A DNA stretch of 12,150 bases, from assembly GCA_025964455.1 (NCBI GenBank), contig JAOPYU010000147.1, positions 1 through 12,150 of the forward strand, given 5' to 3'. Numbering within the stretch: the stretch's first letter is position 1; every line of letters begins with the position of its first letter. The notes beneath the pieces are model-generated. The model was not told the origin of the DNA and made no database searches. It saw only the letters and a list, made by a program, of their open reading frames with translations. This stretch comes from Thermoleophilia bacterium. GTDB taxonomy: Bacteria; Actinomycetota; Thermoleophilia; Gaiellales; SKUG01. A program made the position numbers and the translations under genes. Shown piece after piece: positions 1 to 6,265 of this stretch.

Positions 1-173
1 TCGGATGCTGGACTGCAACACGCAGGGGCTCCGCAGCGGTGACTGATCGATCTGCTGCGACATGACGATGAACCACGCCACGCGCCGGTCGCCCGAATAC
101 GGAGCGGCCGCTTGTCGTTGGGTCACCTGCTCGCCACGAGCCAGGTCCCGGCGATCCGCACCGCTCCAGACGC

Positions 174-178
174 AGGAG
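174..178 (+). promoter_or_regulatory. Ribosome binding site of the HNH_repeat gene
   Basis: AGGAG 7 bases before the ATG at 186. It decides this start over the upstream ATGs in other frames. The rest of positions 1-173 shows no supported gene or clear promoter. Confidence 0.7.
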
Positions 179-185
179 CCATCGC

Positions 186-878
186 ATGCAGCAGTCCCCC
201 GCCACCGGCACCACGACCTCGATCTACGCCGCGATCCTCGACATGGACGCCTCCGAGCTCGACGCCTTCCGCCAGCGCCTGCGCCGCCGCTACGGCCGCG
301 AGGAGCTCATCGAGGAGCTGCGCGCCTGCGCCGCCCGCATCGGCGCATCGCCCACCATGCGCCAGTTCGCCGAGGATCCCGAGGCGACGATCCACCCGCA
401 GACGGTGGTCGACCACTTCGGCTCCTGGAACACCGCCAAGCGCGAGGCCGGCCTGATGCCGCGACGCCGCGCGACCCAGGAGGAGCTGATCGAGGCCCTT
501 CGCGCACTCGGCCAGGAGCTCGGTCGCCGACCCTCCACCAAGGACCTCGAGGCTGCACGCGGTCGCGTGCCGAGCCGCGGCGTCTACGTGAAGGCGTTCG
601 GATCGATGCGCGAGGCACTCGCCCTCGCCGGCTTCGACATGCCGACCCGCGACGAGCGCCTCGGCCGCTCGATCGACCACGGCGCCGCATTCCTGCTGCG
701 CACCGGTCGTCTCCCGAGCTTCCGTGACTGGGAGCGCATCCGCGGCGACCGCGACGAGATCATGACGTCGTGGCAGCTCTACCGGACCTTCGAGAAGCTG
801 GGTGGCGCGTGGAGCGCGTTCCAGTTCGCCGTCGACGAGCGCTCGCGCGAGCTCGCCGCCGAGGCCGTCGCCGCCTGA
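186..878 (+). CDS. Homing-endonuclease-associated repeat (HNH_repeat-type) protein, three repeats
   Basis: A 230-residue protein built almost entirely of three copies of a roughly 50-residue unit, at residues 38-91, 98-151 and about 160-217. Units 1 and 2 both run from an EELIE.LR...LG..P start, through a variable middle, to FGSW/FGSM...A...AG(L/F). Unit 3 is more diverged and ends in FEKLGGAWSAFQFAV. This matches the family called homing endonuclease associated repeat, small helical units thought to bind DNA and found both fused to HNH nucleases and alone. No HNH, GIY-YIG or LAGLIDADG motif and no membrane segment is visible, so a cytoplasmic DNA-binding or regulatory role is inferred. The ATG is chosen because AGGAG (174-178) lies 7 bases upstream. 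The gene converges on the minus-strand gene ending at 885, with 6 bases between stops. Gene reality is very likely; the family call is good; the function is unknown. Confidence 0.85.
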   Translation: MQQSPATGTTTSIYAAILDMDASELDAFRQRLRRRYGREELIEELRACAARIGASPTMRQFAEDPEATIHPQTVVDHFGSWNTAKREAGLMPRRRATQEELIEALRALGQELGRRPSTKDLEAARGRVPSRGVYVKAFGSMREALALAGFDMPTRDERLGRSIDHGAAFLLRTGRLPSFRDWERIRGDRDEIMTSWQLYRTFEKLGGAWSAFQFAVDERSRELAAEAVAA

Positions 879-884
879 CCCGCC

Positions 885-2081
885 CTACTTGCGGAAGGGC
901 GAGCGGGTCGAGGTGATGTCGTCGAAGTCGTTGACGATGTTGAAGTACTGCGACGCGGCCGTGCCGGCCGGAACCGCCGTGATCGGTGCGATCGTGGTCG
1001 CGTACTTCTTGATCCACTCGATGTTGGGCTTCATGAGCATCTGGTTCTTGGCCAGCAGGCCGCCCGCCCCGGCGTTCGCCGTGATGGAGCGCTCCGTCAG
1101 CTTGCCGATGCCGTAGGTCCCGCCAACGGTGAGCGCGCCGGCTGCGGCCGTGAGGCCCCACATGAGGCGCTTGCGGTCCGGGTCCTCCTCGCCGGCAGCG
1201 GTGTTGGCGAGCATGAGCGTGCCGATGCCGCCGGCGCTGGCCAGGATCGCGCGGTTGGAGAATGCGGCGTCCTTGGCCATCGGAGCCACGGTCTTGACGA
1301 TGTTGATGGCGTCGGAGTCGAGCAGCTTCTTGCCGAGCGCGGCCGAGGCCGTGCGGATCTGGTCCGCGTTGAGGGCGCCGGGCAGCTTGATCATCGAGCC
1401 GCCGTTGACGGCGAACGTCGTGGAGCCCTCGGCGGCGAACGTCGCGCCCATGCCGAACTTCTTGAAGAGCTCGGGCTTGAGCAGGAAGACCACGCCAGCG
1501 GCGATGCCGACCGCAGCGCCACCGGCGACGGCGCGGGCGATCTTCACCTGCTGGTTGCTCTTCTCCGCAGCCTTCTTGTCCTCGGCCGACTTGATGTCCT
1601 TGGTGTCCTTGTACTTCTTGACCAGGTTCGGCGCGATCATCGTGATGCCGTCCGCGATGGCGGGGCCGGCGATGGCCGAGATCAGCGTCGGGGTGACGCG
1701 GATCGAGTTGGCCGCGGCGGTCGAGCCGAGCCGGTCCACGTAGCTGGAGGAGACCCCGGTCAGCGGATCGATGCGGTTGCGCAGTGCCATGAGCGCCGTC
1801 GGGCCCGCGGTCGCAGCGGCGAATCCACCCAGGCCGAGCGGATCGACCCCGGCGCGAAGGCTGCCGTCCTCATCGGTCTCGACGCCGACGAAGGTCGCGG
1901 CATCGGTGAGCGTGGAGCCGAACGAGCGACCCATCATGGCCACGCCGCCGGAGAAGCCCGTCGACGGCGTGCCGACCTCATCAACCGACTGGCCGTCGGC
2001 CACCGGATCGGCGTCGGCGCTGACCAGCGGCGTCGTCGAGGTGGGGAGCGAAGCCCGAACGTTCGCGTTCACGGATCCCAT
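885..2081 (-). CDS. Unrecognised Ala/Gly-rich, probably membrane-associated protein
   Basis: I do not recognise this 398-residue protein. The N-terminal 80 residues are polar and Ser/Thr/Asp-rich with no signal peptide. Hydrophobic small-residue stretches follow at about 86-100, 131-150, 182-201 (the best membrane-span candidate, followed by LKPELFKKFG), 277-296 and 306-325. A Lys-rich charged segment lies at 153-181 between two of them. The C-terminal tail is NDFDDITSTRSPFRK. Several Gly-rich segments could be re-entrant or amphipathic, so topology is uncertain. The ATG at 2081 is preferred over one two codons upstream because AGGGA sits 6 bases before it. The gene lies downstream of thrB on the same strand with a 169-bp gap, so it may have its own promoter. 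Strong G/C third positions across the whole frame support real coding. No function is proposed. Confidence 0.8.
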   Translation of the reverse strand: MGSVNANVRASLPTSTTPLVSADADPVADGQSVDEVGTPSTGFSGGVAMMGRSFGSTLTDAATFVGVETDEDGSLRAGVDPLGLGGFAAATAGPTALMALRNRIDPLTGVSSSYVDRLGSTAAANSIRVTPTLISAIAGPAIADGITMIAPNLVKKYKDTKDIKSAEDKKAAEKSNQQVKIARAVAGGAAVGIAAGVVFLLKPELFKKFGMGATFAAEGSTTFAVNGGSMIKLPGALNADQIRTASAALGKKLLDSDAINIVKTVAPMAKDAAFSNRAILASAGGIGTLMLANTAAGEEDPDRKRLMWGLTAAAGALTVGGTYGIGKLTERSITANAGAGGLLAKNQMLMKPNIEWIKKYATTIAPITAVPAGTAASQYFNIVNDFDDITSTRSPFRK

Positions 2082-2250
2082 GTGCATTCCCTGTCGTCCC
2101 ACGCTGCCACAGGAGTCCCGTGGTGCGTCAATTGCCGTCCCGAACAATGGGGTGGGAGATCAGAGGTGGCACTGCGCGGTGTCCAGCCGTGCGGTGTGCC
2201 GAGACCGTCCCGTCCCTGCCGATGTATCGCACTGGCGAGGGCGGACTGTT

Positions 2251-3150
2251 TCAGCGTTCGATGCGAGCGCCCGCCGACGCGCAGCTCAGGGCGAGCAGTT
2301 CGTGCTCGGGAAAGTCGATGGCGAGGGCGCCGAGCGCCTGCTCGACCGTGTCGGGCTCGCACCACACCAGGACGCTCGGCCCGGCGCCGGAGAGGGTCGC
2401 GCCGAGCGCGTTGGTGTGGCTGGCGGCCTCGCGCACCTCGGCGAGCTCGGGCACGAGGGCGGCGCGCTGGGGCTCGTGCACCACGTCGCAGTGCAGGGCG
2501 TCCTCGACGAGCTCCACGTGTCCGCCAATGAGCCCGCCGACGAGCAGGGAGGCGGCGCTGATGGCGCGCACGACGTCGCGGCGATCGTAGGTCGCGGGCA
2601 GGGCGGTGCGCGATTCGGCGGTGGAGAGCTCGCGATCGGGGACCACGACGAGCGGGGCCAGCCAGTCGGCGGCGCCGAGGGGGACCACGTCGGGGTCGCC
2701 GTCGGCGTCGACGTGGCACAGGACGATCCCGCCGTAGGCGCAGGCGGCGGCGTTGTCGGGGTGCCCGTCGAGCTCGGCGAGTGCGTCGAACAGCGCGTCC
2801 TCGTCCCACTCCTGCTCGATGAAGGTCCAGCCGGCGATGAGCCCACAGGCCGCGGCGGCGGTGGAGGAGCCCAGGCCACGCGCCGGCGCGATCTGGTTGT
2901 CGCAGTGCAGCTCGACGCCGGCGTCGGCGATCGACTGCCCCGCGGCCTGCTCGAACGCGCGGGCGACCAGGTTGGTGCCGTCGGTCGGGAGCGTGCCGGC
3001 GCCGTGGCCGGTCACGTGGACGGTGCCGTCGCCGTCGCGCACGCTCACCCGGTTGCGCAGCTCGAGCGCCATCGCGAGCACGTCGAAGCCCGGGCCGAGG
3101 TTGCCGCTGGAGGCGGGGGCGGAGACGGTGAATCGCGGGGATCTGGCCAT
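2251..3150 (-). CDS. thrB: Homoserine kinase
   Basis: Phosphorylates homoserine with ATP to O-phosphohomoserine, the substrate of ThrC, in the cytoplasm. The 299 residues match the usual ThrB length. GHMP-kinase hallmarks are in order: an N-terminal PASSGNLGPGFD (residues 12-23), the ATP-binding loop PARGLGSSTAAAACG (89-103), LDGHPDNAAACAYGG (128-142), and a C-terminal LSGAGPSVLVW (253-263). The ATG at 3150 is chosen because the N-terminal strand then starts at the family position. The longer reading upstream begins inside the divergent promoter region and looks non-coding. The gene is on the same strand as hom and thrC but is separated from thrC by about 2 kb holding two genes of opposite orientation. 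It is therefore probably transcribed from its own promoter in the 94-bp gap facing the sigma gene. Confidence 0.96.
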   Translation of the reverse strand: MARSPRFTVSAPASSGNLGPGFDVLAMALELRNRVSVRDGDGTVHVTGHGAGTLPTDGTNLVARAFEQAAGQSIADAGVELHCDNQIAPARGLGSSTAAAACGLIAGWTFIEQEWDEDALFDALAELDGHPDNAAACAYGGIVLCHVDADGDPDVVPLGAADWLAPLVVVPDRELSTAESRTALPATYDRRDVVRAISAASLLVGGLIGGHVELVEDALHCDVVHEPQRAALVPELAEVREAASHTNALGATLSGAGPSVLVWCEPDTVEQALGALAIDFPEHELLALSCASAGARIER

Positions 3151-3244
3151 GCAGGTGAGCCTACCCTCCCCGCGCCCGGCGACAGGGGGCGCTGCCGCGT
3201 CGCGGCGGGCGCTTGCCGGGGCACGTAAGCTCTTCCATGGTCTG
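3151..3244. promoter_or_regulatory. Divergent promoter region between thrB and the sigma factor gene
   Basis: Ninety-four bases separate the thrB start (leftward) from the sigma gene start (rightward), so both promoters should lie here. A TAAGCT (3226-3231), of the TANNNT type, is a candidate rightward -10 box 13 bases before the sigma ATG; no good -35 was seen. A GC-rich imperfect hairpin lies at 3189-3212 (GCGC-t-GCCGC, loop GTC, GCGGC-gg-GCGC). It could be an operator or chance in this base composition. Only the need for promoters is firm. Confidence 0.4.
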
Positions 3245-3865
3245 ATGGATCCGTCACCCCCCACCGATTTCCAGCGAGTGCTCGAAGCCGCACGCCGTGG
3301 CGAGGATGGAGCATGGCGTGCGCTGTACCTGGCGCACGCGCCGGCGGTGCTCGGCTACCTGCGTGCGCAGCGCGCCGTCAGTCCCGAGGACCTGGTCGGC
3401 GAGGTCTGGCTGCAGGCGGTGCGCGACCTGCACCGGTTCACGGGAGACGAGGGTGGCTTCCGTGGCTGGTTGATGACGATCGCGCACCACCGCCTGCTCG
3501 ACGCGCGACGGGCCGCGACGCGCCGCCCGGTCGAGGTGGCCGAGGAGGCCGGATACACGGCGGCGTCGAGCGAGCCGGAGGCGGTGGAGCAGGTCGGCGC
3601 CGAGCAGGACCTGCACCGGCTGCTCGACGGGATGCCGGAACGCCAGCGCACCGTGCTGTACCTGCGCTACGTGCAGGACATGTCCCAGCGCGAGGTGGCC
3701 ACGCTGCTCGGGGTCAGCACGCCCGCGATGAAGATGCTCCAGGCGCGCGCGCTGCGGGCGCTCGACCGCCGCGTGCGCGAGCTGGACGCAGCCGATGCGC
3801 AGGCCTCGGCCGACGCCGGTGTCGGCGCGTTACCTTTCGATCCCGAGGGACGCTCAAGGCACTGA
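3245..3865 (+). CDS. RNA polymerase sigma factor, ECF (sigma-70 group 4) type
   Basis: A 206-residue protein with the two-domain ECF layout. Region 2 spans about residues 20-95, with the core-binding and -10-recognising helices around EDLVGEVWLQAVRDLHRF and FRGWLMTIAHHRLLDARR. A linker follows at 96-118. Region 4 spans about 121-175, with LDGMPERQRTVLYLRYVQDMSQREVA followed by the recognition helix in LGVSTPAMKMLQARALRAL. It would direct RNA polymerase to a small regulon, often including its own gene. The ATG at 3245 gives a normal N-terminus. The frame is open much further upstream but there reads antisense to thrB, so that part is rejected. No strong ribosome binding site was seen. The stop overlaps the next start (TGATG), indicating translational coupling to a likely regulator. 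The signal sensed and the target promoters cannot be read from the sequence. Confidence 0.93.
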   Translation: MDPSPPTDFQRVLEAARRGEDGAWRALYLAHAPAVLGYLRAQRAVSPEDLVGEVWLQAVRDLHRFTGDEGGFRGWLMTIAHHRLLDARRAATRRPVEVAEEAGYTAASSEPEAVEQVGAEQDLHRLLDGMPERQRTVLYLRYVQDMSQREVATLLGVSTPAMKMLQARALRALDRRVRELDAADAQASADAGVGALPFDPEGRSRH

Positions 3866-4617
3866 TGCGACGCTCCCCGAACAGCCACGTCGGTGAATCA
3901 CCGACCGATCGCCTCGCCCGAGTGGGCGCAGCCGCGACTCCCGGGGTGGAGCACGTGGCATCTGCGCACCTCGCCGCGATCGAGCGCGAGCTGGTGATCA
4001 TGCGGACGGTGGCTGCTGCTGACGCGCCCGCCCGGTCGCGCGATCGTCTGCAGCAGGGGCGACGCCCACGGGCGGTTGCGTACGCCGCGGTCTTCGCCGC
4101 GCTCGTGGTGATGCCGTCGATGGCGCTGGCGGGAGTGCTGCCCGATCCGGTGCAGCGCGCTGCATCGCGCTTCGCGGCCAACGTCGGCGTGCATGTGCCA
4201 CTGCCGGAAACCGCCGCCGAGACCGCCCGCCCGCAGGTCGACGACGTGACGCGGGGGCCGAAGGACGTGGATTCAGGGAAGGCCAAGCCGGCACCGGACG
4301 CGACAGTGCCGGAGCCCTCGAATGGCCGTGGGGCGGCTACTCGAGGCACCACGCCCGGTCGGCCCGAGCCGGGCGAGGTTCGTGGCAACCGCTACGGTCA
4401 GGTGCCGGGCGGGCCCGATCGTGGCACCGCCACGCCGGGCGCGAAACCAGCCACTCCCGCGAGCGCGCCGTCGACTCCGCCTGCGTCTTCGGGCCGGCCG
4501 TCCGACCCGGGCGGCTCCAAGAGCTCTTCCCCGGCCGCATCAGCGGCGATGTCGTCAGCGCCCGCGGGCACCAAGGGCGGCGCCGGTAATGCCAGCGGCA
4601 CGTCCGCCCGCGACTGA
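3865..4617 (+). CDS. Single-pass membrane protein coupled to the sigma factor (putative anti-sigma-like partner)
   Basis: A 250-residue protein. Residues 1-69 are polar and probably cytoplasmic, residues 70-89 form one membrane span, and LPDPVQRAASRFAANVGVHVPLP (92-114) follows just outside. Residues about 115-250 form a disordered Pro/Ala/Ser/Gly/Thr-rich tail. The start overlaps the sigma stop by one base (TGATG), which favours a functional pair. From memory, a hydrophobic span followed by an LP-x-P-x-Q-type amphipathic segment is common in actinobacterial membrane proteins encoded next to ECF sigma factors. The HxxxCxxC zinc motif of ZAS anti-sigma factors is absent and there is no cysteine at all, so an anti-sigma role is inferred only from position and topology. 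The alternative is a sigma-dependent envelope protein. Confidence 0.8.
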   Translation: MRRSPNSHVGESPTDRLARVGAAATPGVEHVASAHLAAIERELVIMRTVAAADAPARSRDRLQQGRRPRAVAYAAVFAALVVMPSMALAGVLPDPVQRAASRFAANVGVHVPLPETAAETARPQVDDVTRGPKDVDSGKAKPAPDATVPEPSNGRGAATRGTTPGRPEPGEVRGNRYGQVPGGPDRGTATPGAKPATPASAPSTPPASSGRPSDPGGSKSSSPAASAAMSSAPAGTKGGAGNASGTSARD

Positions 4618-4627
4618 CCACTGACCG

Positions 4628-4672
4628 GCAGGCCGGCCCGCGACTGGCGTCGCGAACCGACCTGCGGCCTGC
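4628..4672. terminator. Nested inverted repeat after the sigma operon, possible terminator
   Basis: The outer arms GCAGGCCG (4628-4635) and CGGCCTGC (4665-4672) pair perfectly. Inside them CGCGAC (4639-4644) and GTCGCG (4649-4654) pair perfectly around a TGGC loop. The structure starts 11 bases after the stop at 4617, so it could end the sigma operon, although no T-run follows. A second hairpin lies immediately after, at 4682-4704. Confidence 0.4.
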
Positions 4673-4681
4673 GCTCGAGTG

Positions 4682-4704
4682 CCGCGCAGCGTCAGCTGCG
4701 GCGG
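4682..4704. repeat. Hairpin with GTCA loop
   Basis: GCAGC (4686-4690) and GCTGC (4695-4699) pair around GTCA (4691-4694). With a single bulged G at 4700, the stem extends through CCGC on the left and GCGG on the right, about nine pairs. It follows the nested repeat at 4628-4672 and may be a second terminator element. No T-run is seen. Confidence 0.35.
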
Positions 4705-5017
4705 GTCATCGCATGCCACCGCGACGTACCGGTCGCGGACGCGGGAGCGATGACGGCACGCTGCGTGGGTTGGGCAGGTGTGCCGGTCGAGCGGGTTGCG
4801 GTCGCGGCGAGGGCCGCGGGCCTGACGGGCGGGATGGTCGGGGTGATGAACGGGCCATGGACATTCGTCCTCCTGGATCGTGTGTGGATCACCGCGCCAC
4901 GGCGTGGGGCGGCGGGATCCGGCGTGCGCCAGTGCGCAGGCGTCGAAGCGCGACACGTCGTTCGGAGTCAGCGGAGCCGGGATCGAGCGATCAGGGCGGT
5001 GGGACTAGCCGACGACA

Positions 5018-5055
5018 TGCACGTTCGACGCCGCGAGACGCGGCCGGAACGTGCA
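5018..5055. repeat. Long hairpin-forming inverted repeat
   Basis: TGCACGTTC (5018-5026) and GAACGTGCA (5047-5055) are perfect 9-base complements. Between them CCGCG (5031-5035) and CGCGG (5039-5043) pair around an AGA loop, with a G-C pair extending outward. The whole element is 38 bases. It sits about 130 bases beyond the thrC stop and could be a processing or termination structure for thrC, part of a small RNA, or a DNA-binding site. Perfect 9-base arms enclosing a second stem are unlikely by chance. Confidence 0.45.
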
Positions 5056-5185
5056 GTGGGTGTCGGGAGTCCAGATCACGGTGCAGAAGCAACCAGTGCG
5101 GGGCGCCAGCCAGAAGGGCTGCAGCGCCGATGTGTGTCACCGTAGCGGGTGGTTCGGGGTCGCACAACCCCCAACGCGAAATTCG

Positions 5186-6265
5186 TCAGGCGTCGATCGC
5201 GGCGGAGATGGCATCGGCCGTCGGTGCGGTCCGCAGGGGCGGGGTCACGATCGTCGCCGCCGTGTCGGGATCCTTGAGCCCGTGGCCCGTCAGCACGCAC
5301 ACGACGCGCGAGCCGCGCTCGATGGTGCCGTCCTCGAGCGCGGAGATGAGCCCGGCGAGGCTGATGGCGGATGCGGGCTCGGCGAAGATGCCGGTCTCGG
5401 CGGCGAGCAGCGCGTAGGCCTCGACGAGCTGGGAATCCTCGCGCTTGATGATCCGCCCGGACGATTCGCTGATCGCGGCGAGCGCCTGGTCGCCCCGCGC
5501 GGGCTTGCCGATGCGGATCGCCGTCGCGATGGTCTCGGGATCCTCGACGGGTGCACCATCGACGAGCGGCGCTGCCCCGGCGGCCTGGACGCCGAGCAGC
5601 CGGGGGAGCGTCGCGATGCGCCCGTCGGCGTGCCAGCGGGTGAAGCCGCGCCAGTAGGCGGTGATGTTGCCTGCGTTGCCGACCGGGATGCAGAGCCAGT
5701 CCGGCGCCGCCCCGCCCAGGTCCTCGCAGACCTCCCAAGCGGCGGTCTGCTGCCCCTCGATGCGGTATTCGTTGACGCTGTTGACGAGCGCATAGCCCGG
5801 GCGCGAGGCGAGCTCGCGCACTGCGTGGAGGCCGTCGTCGAAGGAGCCGTCGATCTGCACGACGAGCGCGCCGGCGACCTGTGCCTGCTGCAGCTTGCCC
5901 GCGGCGATCTTGCCGCTCGGCACGACCACCACGCAGCGCAGGCCGGCTGCCGCGGCGAAGGCTGCGGCGGAGGCGCTCGTGTTGCCGGTCGACGCGCAGA
6001 TGAGCGTGCTGGCGCCCTCCTGCACGGCGCGCGCGACTGCCACGCACATCCCGCGGTCCTTGAACGAGCCGGTCGGGTTGGCGAGTTCCAGCTTCAGGTG
6101 CAGCTCCACGCCGAGCCGCTCGCTCAGGCGCGGCGCATGCAGTAGCGGGGTGCCACCCTCGCCGATCGTCAGGCGCGGCGTGTCGTCGTCGACGTCGATG
6201 TCGGCGTGCCAGCGCGCGATCAGGCCGGCGCCGCGGTGCGTTGCGGGTGCGTCGACGGGATTCAT
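5186..6265 (-). CDS. thrC: Threonine synthase (PLP-dependent)
   Basis: Converts O-phosphohomoserine and water to threonine and phosphate, the last step of the pathway. The 359 residues fit the short bacterial/actinobacterial type. Visible signatures are GEGGTPLLHAPRLSERLGV (35-53), the PLP site NPTGSFKDRG with Lys69 as the expected Schiff-base lysine, CASTGNTSASAAAFAAAAG (90-108), the glycine-rich phosphate loop PVGNAGNITAYWRG (194-207), and a C-terminal VLTGHGLKDPD (324-334). The ATG at 6265 overlaps the hom stop as ATGA, so translation is coupled. The much longer open frame upstream reads antisense-like low-complexity sequence through hom and is rejected. Downstream on this strand comes the structured 568-bp gap rather than thrB. 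Confidence 0.97.
   Translation of the reverse strand: MNPVDAPATHRGAGLIARWHADIDVDDDTPRLTIGEGGTPLLHAPRLSERLGVELHLKLELANPTGSFKDRGMCVAVARAVQEGASTLICASTGNTSASAAAFAAAAGLRCVVVVPSGKIAAGKLQQAQVAGALVVQIDGSFDDGLHAVRELASRPGYALVNSVNEYRIEGQQTAAWEVCEDLGGAAPDWLCIPVGNAGNITAYWRGFTRWHADGRIATLPRLLGVQAAGAAPLVDGAPVEDPETIATAIRIGKPARGDQALAAISESSGRIIKREDSQLVEAYALLAAETGIFAEPASAISLAGLISALEDGTIERGSRVVCVLTGHGLKDPDTAATIVTPPLRTAPTADAISAAIDA

Larger units (their letters stand above)
4618..5185. other. 568-bp intergenic stretch with inverted repeats and no convincing gene
   Basis: This lies between the convergent 3' ends of the membrane-protein gene and thrC, far longer than two terminators need. Several overlapping open frames exist on both strands (for example 4750-5145 plus, 4692-4892 minus, 4706-4864 minus). 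None combines a good start, a ribosome binding site, consistent codon use and a recognisable protein. The best start signal is AGGAGG on the minus strand at 4869-4874, but it serves an Arg/Pro-rich 52-codon frame, while the frame with the best G/C third positions is a different one. Three strong inverted repeats are present and are listed separately. The stretch may hold a small RNA, a decayed gene or only terminators. Confidence 0.5.

Noticed and set aside
2103..2131. Minus-strand TTGACG (2126-2131) as a -35 box for the unknown 398-residue protein
   Set aside because: No -10-like hexamer lies at 16-19 bases downstream, so the match is not supported.
1771..3228. A 485-codon plus-strand frame opposite thrB and the unknown protein
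   Set aside because: Antisense to thrB, spans two genes and the gap between them, and has no recognisable motif.
2753..3244. N-terminal extension of the sigma factor
   Set aside because: The frame stays open upstream but is antisense to thrB, and ECF sigma factors normally begin near the ATG at 3245.
4750..5145. 131-codon plus-strand frame in the intergenic stretch
   Set aside because: GGGAG lies too close to its ATG, codon use is less biased than in neighbours, no family is recognisable, and the frame runs through the hairpin at 5018-5055. It is not ruled out, but too weak to call.
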